Below, one piece after another: positions 1 through 8,372 of a stretch of DNA of 13,373 nucleotides (position 1 is the stretch's first letter; each line of letters opens with the position of its first letter). The position numbers and the translations under genes are program-made. Source of the stretch: an uncultured Micrococcaceae bacterium (GTDB lineage: Bacteria; Actinomycetota; Actinomycetes; Actinomycetales; Micrococcaceae); contig CALBOC010000151.1 in the NCBI GenBank assembly GCA_937896705.1, forward strand, positions 1 through 13,373, given 5' to 3'. The notes below the pieces were generated by a model that worked only from the letters and a program-made list of their open reading frames with translations, had not been told where the DNA came from and did no database searches.

Positions 1-402
1 GTGCCGGCCAAAGACCAACCGTTACCCGTCATCTTTGGGCGCGGTTCCGTTGATCCGCAGGCCGTCATTCATCGTCACCCTGCCCTGGCACACCGCGGTC
101 TGCGCAGTGCCCCGCGTTTTTCTGGCCACGATCTCGCGACGGACTTTGACAAGTTGAGTGAACTTGTCGGGCATGCGCCCCGAGTGTTTATTGAAGCCGG
201 CCCAACCTTCCTCAACGCCGTCCTGGCAGCTCAATTGGCCGACCACTTGCTGATCTATACGGCACCGTCGCTGTTGGGCGGACCCCACCACGTTGTCGAA
301 GATCTCGGCATCACGACCCTGGCCGAACGTTTCAACTTTGCTTTCACCGGTATGCACCGGCTCGATACCGACCTTGTCACCACCCTTCGGAAGGACCACT
401 AA
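1..402 (+). CDS. ribD: RibD C-terminal reductase domain (5' partial)
   Basis: This is the 3' end of the bifunctional pyrimidine deaminase/reductase of riboflavin synthesis. The visible part belongs to the C-terminal domain, which reduces the ribosylamino-pyrimidine to the ribitylamino-pyrimidine with NADPH. The diagnostic stretch is RVFIEAGPTFLNAVLAAQ followed by LADHLLIYTAPSLLGG, matching the family pattern (V-x-E-G-G-P-T-L ... L-x-D-E ... Y-x-A-P-x-L-L-G). The second residue of the usual EGGPTL signature is Ala here (EAGPTF). The frame opens with GTG at the first base, but a complete RibD is about 330-380 residues, so this is almost certainly an internal valine and the deaminase domain lies upstream of the window. 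The TAA stop at 400-402 directly abuts the GTG start of ribE, which indicates translational coupling within the rib operon. Confidence 0.88.
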   Translation: MPAKDQPLPVIFGRGSVDPQAVIHRHPALAHRGLRSAPRFSGHDLATDFDKLSELVGHAPRVFIEAGPTFLNAVLAAQLADHLLIYTAPSLLGGPHHVVEDLGITTLAERFNFAFTGMHRLDTDLVTTLRKDH

Positions 403-1026
403 GTGTTTACCGGCATCGTCCACACCCGCGGCACCATCGCCGCGATTGAAAACACCTCAGACGACACCCTGGCCATGACAATCAACGCACCCAGTGTGCT
501 CACTGATGTCAGTCGCGGTGATTCCATCGCCATTGATGGGGTGTGTTTAACGGTTACCGACTACACGGAAGACACATTTACCGCCGACGTCATGATCCAA
601 ACTCTGGACTTGACTTCGTTGGGAGGTAAGACCACCGGCGATGCAGTAAATGTTGAGCCCGCCATGGCCGCAACCGACCGGTTTGGCGGCCACATTGTCC
701 AAGGACACGTCGAAGCGACCGGCACCATATTAGAGATCGCACCTGATGCGCAGTGGACACGCATGCGCATTAGCCTGCCCGACCACTTGGCCCCGTATCT
801 GATCGACCAGGGTTCCATTACGGTCAATGGCATCTCGTTGACCGTCGCCAATGTCACCCCGCCATCGGCAACAGAACATGCCTTTGAGATTTTCTTAATC
901 CCCGAAACGTTAGCAGCCACCACCATGGGACAGGCCGCTGTTGGCGATGTGGTGAATCTTGAGACTGATCTTCTCGCCCGTCATATCGCTCGCATCATTC
1001 AGTTCAACACCAATGAGGAAAAATGA
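403..1026 (+). CDS. ribE: Riboflavin synthase alpha chain
   Basis: This cytosolic enzyme performs the last step of riboflavin synthesis, the dismutation of two 6,7-dimethyl-8-ribityllumazine molecules. The protein has 207 residues, the usual length. It shows two lumazine-binding repeats: one starting MFTGIVHTRGTI with DGVCLTV near residue 45, the other starting GGHIVQGHVEATGTI near residue 95 with NGISLTV near 142 and LIPETLAATTMG near 166. Phe2, Cys48 and His102 sit at the positions expected from the E. coli enzyme; Asn142 occupies the position of its Asp143. The GTG start is favoured because MFTGIV is the family N-terminus and a GGAAGGA ribosome-binding site at 389-395 lies 7 nt upstream. 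The start abuts the ribD stop, and the end overlaps the ribBA start by 4 nt (ATGA). Confidence 0.95.
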   Translation: MFTGIVHTRGTIAAIENTSDDTLAMTINAPSVLTDVSRGDSIAIDGVCLTVTDYTEDTFTADVMIQTLDLTSLGGKTTGDAVNVEPAMAATDRFGGHIVQGHVEATGTILEIAPDAQWTRMRISLPDHLAPYLIDQGSITVNGISLTVANVTPPSATEHAFEIFLIPETLAATTMGQAAVGDVVNLETDLLARHIARIIQFNTNEEK

Positions 1027-2267
1027 CACTCGACAACATTACGCAAGCTATTGAGGCCATCGCCGCGGGCCAGCCGGTGATCGTGGCCGATGATGAGGAT
1101 CGCGAGAATGAAGGCGACCTGATCCTGTCGGCCCAACTTGCCACGACCGAAACGATCGCCTTTATGGTGGAGCACTCTTCTGGACTGTTATGCGCGCCGA
1201 TGTCGGACGAGATCGCTGATCGGCTTGAGTTGCCCATGATGGTTACCAACAACCAAGACGTGCGCCAGACCGCCTACACCGTGACCGTCGACGCGGCAGA
1301 AGGCGTGACCACGGGGATCTCTGCGGCCGATCGCGCTCATACGGTCAATCTTCTGGCTGGTACTGAGACCGCTCCGGCAGATCTCAACCGCCCCGGGCAC
1401 ATCCTGCCGTTACGTGCCGTCGCCGGCGGCGTCCGACAACGCCCCGGGCACACCGAAGCTGCCGTAGAACTGATGAACCTTGCCGGGTTGGCTCCCGTGG
1501 GCGTGATCGCCGAGATCGTGGCAGATGACGGCGACATGATGCGTCTTCCAGGGCTGATCGAGATGGGGGCCGAGCAAAACATTCCGGTCATCACCATTGA
1601 AGCGCTCATCGACTATCTCAACGCACACCACCCCGAAACGGCTCCTGCCCAAGTAATCCATCGGCACGTCTCCCAACGCGCCGAAGCCGTTGTGCCCACG
1701 AACTTCGGGGAGCTGACGATGAAGGTTTACCGAGACCGAAAAGCCGGGGTAGAGCACCTGGCCCTGATTGGTCCTAACACCGTGTTAGCAACTGATCAGC
1801 CCACCGTGGTCCGTGTGCACTCCGAATGTCTCACAGGAGAAGCCTTTGGTTCGCAAAAATGTGAGTGCGGAGCCCAACTTGATGCAGCGCTGGCACACAT
1901 CGGCGCCCACGGCGGCATTGTGATCTATTTGCGCGGCCACGAGGGGCGCGGCATTGGCCTGGGTAATAAAATCCGCGCCTACCAGTTACAATCCACGGGA
2001 CTGGACACCGTAGAAGCTAATGAGCACCTTGGGCTGCCGGTCGATGCCCGGAGCTATCAAGCCGCTGCTGAAATCCTGGACAGTCTGGGCATCCAGAACG
2101 TTGAACTGCTAACGAATAATCCCGATAAGGTCGCCCAACTCGAGGCCAACGGGATCAATGTGACCGAACGACTGGGATTGATCGTTGGCCAACACCCCGA
2201 AAACCTCGACTATCTGACTACCAAAGCCACCAAGCTCGACCACGCTATTCCCTCTGAAAACGTCTAA
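1023..2267 (+). CDS. ribBA: Bifunctional DHBP synthase / GTP cyclohydrolase II
   Basis: This fused enzyme supplies both riboflavin precursors: 3,4-dihydroxy-2-butanone 4-phosphate from ribulose 5-phosphate (N-terminal half), and the diaminopyrimidine from GTP (C-terminal half). It has 414 residues, a normal length for the fusion. DHBP synthase motifs are DDEDRENEGDL at 23-33, RPGHILPLRA near 123 and GHTEAAVEL at 142-150, with Glu164 in GVIAEI. GTP cyclohydrolase II motifs are HSECLTGEAFGSQKCECG, with zinc ligands Cys269, Cys280 and Cys282, then YLRGHEGRGIGL at 302-313, DARSY with Asp341 and Arg343, and LLTNNPDK at 362-369. The Cys usually found before Glu in GVxCEI is Ala163 here; the other key residues I checked are present. 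The start overlaps the ribE stop, preceded by GAGGAA at 1015-1020. ribH follows after 13 nt. Confidence 0.96.
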   Translation: MTLDNITQAIEAIAAGQPVIVADDEDRENEGDLILSAQLATTETIAFMVEHSSGLLCAPMSDEIADRLELPMMVTNNQDVRQTAYTVTVDAAEGVTTGISAADRAHTVNLLAGTETAPADLNRPGHILPLRAVAGGVRQRPGHTEAAVELMNLAGLAPVGVIAEIVADDGDMMRLPGLIEMGAEQNIPVITIEALIDYLNAHHPETAPAQVIHRHVSQRAEAVVPTNFGELTMKVYRDRKAGVEHLALIGPNTVLATDQPTVVRVHSECLTGEAFGSQKCECGAQLDAALAHIGAHGGIVIYLRGHEGRGIGLGNKIRAYQLQSTGLDTVEANEHLGLPVDARSYQAAAEILDSLGIQNVELLTNNPDKVAQLEANGINVTERLGLIVGQHPENLDYLTTKATKLDHAIPSENV

Positions 2268-2280
2268 GGAACATTCCATC

Positions 2281-2751
2281 ATGGCCAAACACGGCGCTCC
2301 ACAACTACAAGTCGATGCCACCGGACTCAACGTCGCGATCATTGCTGGCTCCTGGCACACGACCGTCATGAACGGACTCATCGACGGTGCCAAAGCCACC
2401 CTGGACGCTTCCGGGGCGACATATGATCTCATCACCGTAGCGGGGTCGTTCGAGATCCCCCTGGCCGCGCAGTCCGCATTGGCCAATGGCTATGATGCTG
2501 CGGTGTGCCTGGGAGTCATTATCCGCGGCGACACACCGCATTTCGATTTCGTCGCCGATGCCGTGACCTCCGGGCTGACTCGAGTGCAACTGGACGCTAG
2601 CAAACCCGTAGGCTTTGGCGTTCTCACAGTGGATAACGATGCCCAGGCCCTGAATCGCGCCGGACTGGCCGATTCTGAAGAGTCGAAAGGTCAAGAGGCC
2701 GCCGAGGCCGCACTTCAGCTGGCGGTGACAGTCCGGCACCTCGCGGAATAA
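2281..2751 (+). CDS. ribH: 6,7-dimethyl-8-ribityllumazine synthase
   Basis: Lumazine synthase condenses the RibA/RibD-derived pyrimidine with the RibB-derived butanone phosphate to give the substrate of RibE; in this family it forms pentamers or 60-mers. The protein has 156 residues, the usual size. Visible motifs are the aromatic substrate-stacking Trp25 in IIAGSWH, AGSFEIP at 54-60, GVIIRGDTPHFDFV at 78-91 with the presumed general acid/base His87, and NRAGL near 125 with the phosphate-binding Arg126. The Trp in place of the more common Phe and the general spacing resemble the mycobacterial protein. The segment after GVLT reads VDNDAQA where TTDTxEQA-like sequences are common, a mild divergence. 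The ribosome-binding site AAGGA (2266-2270) overlaps the ribBA stop codon, so translation is probably coupled. Confidence 0.95.
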   Translation: MAKHGAPQLQVDATGLNVAIIAGSWHTTVMNGLIDGAKATLDASGATYDLITVAGSFEIPLAAQSALANGYDAAVCLGVIIRGDTPHFDFVADAVTSGLTRVQLDASKPVGFGVLTVDNDAQALNRAGLADSEESKGQEAAEAALQLAVTVRHLAE

Positions 2752-2803
2752 TCCGCAGCTCACTAGGTGCTGTATGTGCTGACGGAACTACTCTGGAGGT
2801 ATT

Positions 2804-3793
2804 TTGACTGCACCCTACCCTGTGTCCATTTTAGATTTGGCGACCGTACACCACGGCCAACCGATCGCCGAATCACTGCAAGAATCCACGGAACTAGCCG
2901 TGCTGGCCGACGAACTGGGTTTCCATCGCTTGTGGTTTGCAGAACACCACAACATGGAAACGATCGCGTCCTCGGCTACCGCGGTGCTGTTGGCGCACAT
3001 CGGTGCACACACTGACAACATCCGGCTCGGGGCCGGGGGCATCATGTTACCCAACCACGCTCCCCTGATTATTGCCGAGCAGTTCGGCACCCTCCGGGAG
3101 CTCTATGGCGACCGCGTGGATCTAGGGCTCGGCCGAGCCCCTGGCACGGACCAAAAAACTCTGATGGCGCTGCGCCGGAGCAACCAATCGGCCGACCGCT
3201 TCCCCTCTGACGTGCTGGAATTACAGGGTTATCTCAAGGGCGAATCACGCATCCCGGGGATTCATGCATATCCCGGGTCCGGCACCAATGTGCCCCTGAT
3301 TCTCCTGGGCTCATCGCACTTCGGTGCCCAGCTTGCGGCTCAACTGGGTCTGCCCTACAGCTTCGCTTCGCACTTTGCCCCGCAAATGCTAGAGTCCGCC
3401 GCAGCACTATATCGCAGCGAATTTAGCCCCTCTGACGACCTGACCAAGCCCTACTTCATTGCTGCAGCCAACGTCATCGTCGCTGAAACAGAAGACCATG
3501 CACAGCGCATGTGGGAGGCAGCGAAACGCGCCCGCATCCGCACCATGCTCGGTCGCGGTCGGCACCTCAGCGATGAGGACGTCGAACAACTCGTACATTC
3601 GGCGCCCGGTCAACAAATCCTGCAGATGTTAGAGATGACGGCAGTGGGCACCCCAGACCAGGTCCGGGAGTGGTTGGATGATTTCGCCGCACGAGTCAGC
3701 GCCGATGAACTAATCATCACCAACATGGCTGGGCCGTTAGAAGATCGCAAACAAGCATTGCAGCTCATCTCGGACCACATTATTCATCGCTGA
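2804..3793 (+). CDS. LLM-class (luciferase-like) flavin-dependent oxidoreductase
   Basis: This is a 329-residue member of the bacterial luciferase-like monooxygenase superfamily, closest in pattern to the MsnO8-type subgroup of single-component TIM-barrel flavoproteins; the substrate is unknown. Recognisable segments are the N-terminal strand PVSILDLATVHHGQ, then GFHRLWFAEHHNMETIAS at 39-56, IRLGAGGIMLPNHAPLIIAEQ at 73-93, and DRVDLGLGRAPGTD at 103-116 followed by ALRR. The chosen start is TTG because the protein then begins exactly where family members do, and GGAGGT at 2795-2800 precedes it. The 3-4 nt spacing from that site is short. It lies 52 nt behind ribH with no terminator I can see, so readthrough from the rib operon is likely. 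Physical linkage of a flavin user to flavin synthesis is suggestive but does not define its reaction. Confidence 0.85.
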   Translation: MTAPYPVSILDLATVHHGQPIAESLQESTELAVLADELGFHRLWFAEHHNMETIASSATAVLLAHIGAHTDNIRLGAGGIMLPNHAPLIIAEQFGTLRELYGDRVDLGLGRAPGTDQKTLMALRRSNQSADRFPSDVLELQGYLKGESRIPGIHAYPGSGTNVPLILLGSSHFGAQLAAQLGLPYSFASHFAPQMLESAAALYRSEFSPSDDLTKPYFIAAANVIVAETEDHAQRMWEAAKRARIRTMLGRGRHLSDEDVEQLVHSAPGQQILQMLEMTAVGTPDQVREWLDDFAARVSADELIITNMAGPLEDRKQALQLISDHIIHR

Positions 3794-3839
3794 CATGAAA
3801 CACGGTCGTGCCCACAATGGCTGCTACCTGTTTCCCTGA

Positions 3840-3875
3840 GACCCCGATATCACCGGCAGAGGTCTTGTCGGGGTC
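3840..3875. terminator. Possible weak bidirectional terminator between the LLM gene and glnE
   Basis: The 103-nt gap between two convergent genes contains a perfect 8-bp inverted repeat, GACCCCGA at 3840-3847 and TCGGGGTC at 3868-3875, which extends by a G-U and an A-U pair to leave a loop of about 16 nt. An outer pair, CTGCTA at 3821-3826 with TAGCAG at 3878-3883, could lengthen the structure. There is no T-tract on either strand, so intrinsic termination is uncertain. The location between convergent stops is the main argument. Confidence 0.4.
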
Positions 3876-3896
3876 ACTAGCAGACCAACGCAGCAC

Positions 3897-6800
3897 TTAG
3901 ACGGTCCGTTTTTCTACGACGCCGTAAAAGACTCGCTCAAAAACTGTGCGGGCGTGGCGTGTGATACGTAAGTAGTCATCTTCGAATTCCCCGATTTCGC
4001 CCGCCTCATACCCTGCCCACCTGGCAAGTGCTTCTAGCTGGTCCCGATTGGTTGGCAGGACATCCGAAGATTTTGCGGTCGAGATCAGAATCCCTGAACG
4101 AATACGGGTCGCGAAACTCCAGGCCTGGATCAGAATCTCTGCATCAGCAGGGTCCAAGAGGGCAGCGTCCTTGGCAGCCTTGAGTGCTTCCAGGGTGTTG
4201 GTTGTTCGAAGCTCAGGATGGTCCGGGGCATGTTGTAACTGCAATGTCTGGATCAGCCACTCGACATCGGTCAGCCCCCCACGGCCAAGCTTCAGGTGGC
4301 GTACCGGATCGGCACCCCGCGGTAATCGCTCAGCTTCGACACGGGCTTTCATCCGACGAATGGCTTGGATTTGTGACGAGGTCAAACCGTGCTGGTATCG
4401 CACGGTATCGGCCCACTCCACAAAGGCGTGTTGCAAGTATCGGGGACCAGCAATAGCGCGCGCTTTCAGAAGAGCTTGCACCTCCCAGGTATCAGCCCAC
4501 TGCTCATAGTAGGCCTTGTAGGAATCGAGGGAGCGTACCAGCGGTCCGCGGCGTCCCTCCGGCCGGAGGTCCGCATCGATTTCTAACACTGGTTCCAATA
4601 CGATCGGGGGCCGCGTGGGCATTTTCATAAAACTGATCAGCGCCTTGGCGACTTCCACCGCAAAGCGTGTGGCCTCATCGGAGGTTATTCCTTCGGCCGG
4701 ATCATGAACGAACATCGCGTCGAGGTCGGACCCGTAGCCGGCTTCATAGCCGCCCTGCCGGCCCATGGCGATGACCGCCACTTTTGCCGGGGCTACGTCG
4801 GTGCCCCATTTTTGGCGGACGTGTTCATGCACGACGTCTAACAGCGCTTCCACCGCGGCCTGATCCGCTGCGGCCAGTGCCATTGAGACCTGATGCTGGT
4901 CTACGAGCTTGCACGCATCGGCCAGACTGATCCGCAAAATTTCACGCCGACGTACCAGGCGAATGTACCGGGCGGCATCGGGCAGATGCGGGTGGCGCCG
5001 CAGCAGAGCCGCCAGTTCAGTCTGGATCGTCTCGAGGTTCAGGGGCATCAAATCCTGATCTCGGTCCATCCAGGCTGCTGCTTGCGGAGTGTGTTCGAGC
5101 ATATCGGCGATATACCGTGACGAGGACAGTACATGTGCCAGCCGCTCCCCCGCAGCAGAAGAATCCCGGAGCATATGCAAATACCAATGAGACCCGCCCA
5201 CCGATTCACTGAGCTTGCGGAATCCTAGCAAGCCCCCATCGGGGTCGGGCCCCGAAGCTAACCATCCGAGCATGGCCGGCAAGATCTGACGCTGCAGTTT
5301 CGCCTGCCTCGAGACCCCTGAGGTCAGAACCTCGATGTGGCGTACGGCTCCTTGGGGGTCGCGATATCCCAGGGCGGCTAACCGAGCCGTTGCCGCTTCA
5401 GGGGTTAACCGCGCATCGTCGGTGGAGAGGGCTGCGGTCGATGGTAGCAGCGGGCGATAGAAAATCTGTTCAAAGAGTGTCCGGTTTGAGCGTACGGTTG
5501 CCTTCCAGGCTTTGACGAGTTGTTCGGCATCTTTGGGCCAGTCTTGCTGCATCGACCGAATCGCGCGAGCCAGGGTGCGCAGCTCATCTTCATCTGCGGG
5601 CATCATGTGCGTACGCCGCATCTGCACCAGCTGTATTCGATGCTCAAGTAACCGGAGGAACCGGTAGTTATTGGTCATAACTTGGGCATCGCTGGGACCG
5701 ATATAGCTGCCGGCTTGGAGCGCTTCGAGGGCGTCTTCGGTGGCTCGGACTCTAAGGTCCGGATCAGTTTTACCGTGGACAAGTTGGAGCAGCTGGGCCG
5801 GAAATTCGACGTCGCGTAACCCACCCGGACCAAGCTTAATTTCTCGTTGACGCTGCTCGTGACTGATGTGGTCGATCACCCGGTTTCGCATGCGTTGGAC
5901 CTGTCGAACAAAACCCTCTCGAGTCGACGCTTGCCAGACCATCGGGCTGAGGGCATCTAAGTAGCGTTGCCCCAAGTTCAGATCCCCTGCCACTGGGCGA
6001 GCTTTGAGCAGCGCTTGGAATTCCCAGGTGTGAGCCCATCGCTGGTAGTACTCCAGGTGCGATGCCACGGTGCGAGATAGCACCCCGTCTTGGCCTTCGG
6101 GTCGCAGGTTCGTGTCGACTTCCCACAGTGCCGGCTCGCGTGCCGGTTGGTTAATGACGGTGGAAATACCCGCAGCGAGGTCCCCGGCGATATCGGCTGC
6201 GGCCTCGCGGCTCAGTGCTGAGTCTTCGACCAGATCGTGCGCGAAGATGACATCGACATCGGAAAAATAGTTCAGCTCGCGGGCTCCGCACTTGCCCATC
6301 GCCATGACGACCAGTTGCACATCGTGAGTAGCTTCGTACCGCTGTTGCGTTTCCGCGCGCGAAACCGCCAGGGCGGCTTCCAGTGTGGCGGTGGCTAGAT
6401 CAGACAGCCAGACGGACACGATGGGTTGCAGTGCGACGGGGTCGGCTGCAATGAGATCTTGGACCGTGATGGCCACCAGTTGTCTGCGATATTGTGTGCG
6501 CAGCGCGATTGAGGCGTCTTTGCCTGTCAAGGTGGCCACCGGCACGTCGGCTTTTGCATCGGCCTCCACGGCTTGCAACATGATGGCGCGTAGTTGATCC
6601 GCCGCGTCGCGAAGGTTGCCGTCTGGATCGGTTAGTCCGCCACACGCCGGGGCGGTGGTGGCATCTGGTTGTCGGAAGATATCGAGGTGTTCGGGGCGGC
6701 GAATCAAGAACTCGCCCAGCGCCTCGGAGGCACCCAGGAGCCGCAGCAACGGCCGAGCCGCGCCGTCTTGCACCAACCGGGTAACGCTGGGATCACGCTC

Positions 6801-6977
6801 GATCAGTCGGATGAGTAATAGCAGTGCCATATCCGGATCGGGGGCGACGGCAAGTTGGTTTAATAAAGATTCGGCGTCCAGCTCTGCTAGTTCTGCAGAA
6901 TCTAACAGTGATTCTGCGCGTGGTAAATCACGCAGACCAGCGGACACGAGTCGCAACTGGCTGACTGCTTGACTCAT
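3897..6977 (-). CDS. glnE: Bifunctional glutamine synthetase adenylyltransferase/deadenylase
   Basis: GlnE adds AMP to, and removes it from, a tyrosine of glutamine synthetase, switching nitrogen assimilation off and on in response to nitrogen status. The protein has 1026 residues, slightly longer than the 946-residue E. coli enzyme. Two nucleotidyltransferase cores are visible. The N-terminal deadenylase core has MGKCGARELNYFSDVDVIF at 227-245, with metal-binding Asp240 and Asp242. The C-terminal adenylyltransferase core has MGRQGGYEAGYGSDLDAMF near 740-757, with Asp751 and Asp753. Each is followed by an LRPEGxxG motif and a helical region with LGxGGLxDVE. Both catalytic centres therefore look intact. 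The start ATG overlaps the glnA2 stop (ATGA at 6974-6977), so the two genes form one translationally coupled unit. Confidence 0.96.
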   Translation of the reverse strand: MSQAVSQLRLVSAGLRDLPRAESLLDSAELAELDAESLLNQLAVAPDPDMALLLLIRLIERDPSVTRLVQDGAARPLLRLLGASEALGEFLIRRPEHLDIFRQPDATTAPACGGLTDPDGNLRDAADQLRAIMLQAVEADAKADVPVATLTGKDASIALRTQYRRQLVAITVQDLIAADPVALQPIVSVWLSDLATATLEAALAVSRAETQQRYEATHDVQLVVMAMGKCGARELNYFSDVDVIFAHDLVEDSALSREAAADIAGDLAAGISTVINQPAREPALWEVDTNLRPEGQDGVLSRTVASHLEYYQRWAHTWEFQALLKARPVAGDLNLGQRYLDALSPMVWQASTREGFVRQVQRMRNRVIDHISHEQRQREIKLGPGGLRDVEFPAQLLQLVHGKTDPDLRVRATEDALEALQAGSYIGPSDAQVMTNNYRFLRLLEHRIQLVQMRRTHMMPADEDELRTLARAIRSMQQDWPKDAEQLVKAWKATVRSNRTLFEQIFYRPLLPSTAALSTDDARLTPEAATARLAALGYRDPQGAVRHIEVLTSGVSRQAKLQRQILPAMLGWLASGPDPDGGLLGFRKLSESVGGSHWYLHMLRDSSAAGERLAHVLSSSRYIADMLEHTPQAAAWMDRDQDLMPLNLETIQTELAALLRRHPHLPDAARYIRLVRRREILRISLADACKLVDQHQVSMALAAADQAAVEALLDVVHEHVRQKWGTDVAPAKVAVIAMGRQGGYEAGYGSDLDAMFVHDPAEGITSDEATRFAVEVAKALISFMKMPTRPPIVLEPVLEIDADLRPEGRRGPLVRSLDSYKAYYEQWADTWEVQALLKARAIAGPRYLQHAFVEWADTVRYQHGLTSSQIQAIRRMKARVEAERLPRGADPVRHLKLGRGGLTDVEWLIQTLQLQHAPDHPELRTTNTLEALKAAKDAALLDPADAEILIQAWSFATRIRSGILISTAKSSDVLPTNRDQLEALARWAGYEAGEIGEFEDDYLRITRHARTVFERVFYGVVEKRTV

Positions 6978-8314
6978 ACGGCATCCATGTAGCGACGGAT
7001 TTCAAAGGGTGACACGTTGACCCGGTACTCGTCCCATTCGGCACGTTTAGTCCGCAAAAACGATTGGAATACCGTTTCCCCGAGCACGTCGGCGACGAAT
7101 TCGGATTCTTCTATGACCCCGATGGCATCGTGCAGGGTCGTCGGCAGTGACCCGTGGCCCATCAGGATACGCTCGCGAGTGGTCAGCATGGTGATGTCAT
7201 CATCGGCGGGTTCAGGGAGCTCGTATTCTTCTTCGATGCCTTTTAGACCCGCTGAGATCAGCAGTGCGTAGGCCAGATATGGATTGGCCGCCGCGTCAAT
7301 ACCACGGTATTCCACGCGAGCAGACCCGGCCTTATTGGGTTTATGTAATGGAATCCGGACCAGGGCGGACCGATTGTTATGACCCCACGAAACGTAGGAG
7401 GGTGCCTCTTTGCCGCCCCATAACCGCTTATACGAGTTCACAAACTGGTGCGTCACCGCCGTGATCTCCGCCGAATGATGCAGCATGCCGGCGATAAATC
7501 GTCGCGCCGTAGTAGATAACTGGTACTCGGCGCCGGGTTCGTGGAATGCATTCGAGTCGGATTCAAAGAGTGAAAAGTGCGTATGTAGCGCGGATCCTGG
7601 TTGGGCGCCAAGGGGTTTCGGCATGAACGTGGCGTGCAGATTCTGTAAGGTTGCGACTTCTTTGATCACGGTGCGCGCCGTCATAATGTTGTCGGCGGTG
7701 GTCAACGCGTCGGCGACCCGCAGATCAATTTCATTTTGCCCCGAACCGGCTTCGTGGTGAGAAAACTCCACGGAGATGCCCACGGCCTCGAGCATGGACA
7801 CGGCTTCACGCCGGAAATCTTGGGCCACCCCACCGGGCACATGGTCGAAATAGCCGGCTTGATCGACCGGAATGGGGGCGCCTTGGTCATCCCGGACGCC
7901 AGCTTGGAAGAGATAAAACTCTATTTCTGGGTGAAGATAGCAGCTGAACCCCATATCAGCGGCGTGATCCAGCGTGCGACGCAGCACATGGCGTGGATCG
8001 GCCATCGAGGGTTCGCCATCGGGCATCTTCACGTCGCAAAACATTCGAGAAGTCTGTTCCTCATCACCACGCCACGGCAGGATTTGGAAGGTGGTGGGAT
8101 CGGGCTGCAGCAGCATATCGGATTCGAAGATCCGGGTGAATCCATCAACTGATGAACCGTCGAATCCTAGCCCTTCGGAAAAGGCATATTCGACTTCCGC
8201 CGGTGCCAACGCGACAGACTTCAGCGCACCGACCACATCCGTGAACCAGAGGCGGATGAACCGAACGTCACGGTCTTCCAGAGTGCGTAACACGTATTCT
8301 TGCTGGCGATCCAT
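6974..8314 (-). CDS. glnA2: Type I glutamine synthetase, GlnA2-like
   Basis: This enzyme ligates ammonia to glutamate with ATP. From the chosen start it has 446 residues, typical of the actinobacterial GlnA2 (GSI-alpha) group and shorter than GlnA1. Motifs are GFDGSSVDG at 50-58, PDPTTFQILPW at 71-81, metal ligands Glu130 and Glu132 in HPEIEF, HHEAGSGQNEIDL at 186-198, KPLGAQPGSALHTHFSLF at 233-250, NSYKRL at 293-298, and RVEYRGIDAAANPYLA at 333-348. An in-frame GTG at 8356 would add 14 residues, but the ATG at 8314 gives the family N-terminus MDRQQEYVLRTL and has AGGAAG about 11 nt upstream. EEEYELPEPA at 361-370 aligns with the region of the adenylylated tyrosine of E. coli GS (NLYDLPPEE). 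Whether this paralogue is a GlnE substrate cannot be decided from sequence. A separate glnA1 would be expected elsewhere. Confidence 0.94.
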   Translation of the reverse strand: MDRQQEYVLRTLEDRDVRFIRLWFTDVVGALKSVALAPAEVEYAFSEGLGFDGSSVDGFTRIFESDMLLQPDPTTFQILPWRGDEEQTSRMFCDVKMPDGEPSMADPRHVLRRTLDHAADMGFSCYLHPEIEFYLFQAGVRDDQGAPIPVDQAGYFDHVPGGVAQDFRREAVSMLEAVGISVEFSHHEAGSGQNEIDLRVADALTTADNIMTARTVIKEVATLQNLHATFMPKPLGAQPGSALHTHFSLFESDSNAFHEPGAEYQLSTTARRFIAGMLHHSAEITAVTHQFVNSYKRLWGGKEAPSYVSWGHNNRSALVRIPLHKPNKAGSARVEYRGIDAAANPYLAYALLISAGLKGIEEEYELPEPADDDITMLTTRERILMGHGSLPTTLHDAIGVIEESEFVADVLGETVFQSFLRTKRAEWDEYRVNVSPFEIRRYMDAV

Positions 8315-8354
8315 GGTGGAGTCACTTCCTGACAAATTCTCGAGGTCACCTACC

Positions 8355-8360
8355 ACAATA
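8355..8360 (-). promoter_or_regulatory. Candidate -10 element for glnA2-glnE
   Basis: On the minus strand the hexamer TATTGT fits the loose actinobacterial TANNNT pattern. It would start transcription near 8348, giving a leader of about 34 nt that contains the AGGAAG ribosome-binding site. No good -35 hexamer is visible at the expected distance, so this is a weak call. If right, it excludes the alternative GTG start at 8356, which would lie inside the promoter. Confidence 0.3.
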
Positions 8361-8372
8361 GCAATGTGACGT

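Noticed and set aside
1..3. GTG at the first base as a true start codon
   Set aside because: The product would be a fragment of the RibD reductase domain; a full RibD extends well upstream, so this is an internal Val codon at the window edge.
2752..2803. Possible riboswitch or terminator between ribH and the LLM gene
   Set aside because: Only a short, interrupted CAG/CTG stem is visible, with no FMN-element features. An FMN riboswitch, if present, would be expected upstream of ribD, outside the window.
6070..6972. Open frames of 60-120 codons on the plus strand opposite glnE (also opposite glnA2, ribBA and dnaE)
   Set aside because: They have no recognisable motifs, are rich in Arg, Ser and Ala as expected for antisense readings of moderately GC-rich genes, and lie wholly inside well-supported genes.
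8315..8356. Upstream GTG start for glnA2 adding 14 residues
   Set aside because: The extension has no family similarity, MDRQQEYVLRTL is the known GlnA2 N-terminus, AGGAAG precedes the ATG at 8314, and the GTG falls within a candidate -10 element.
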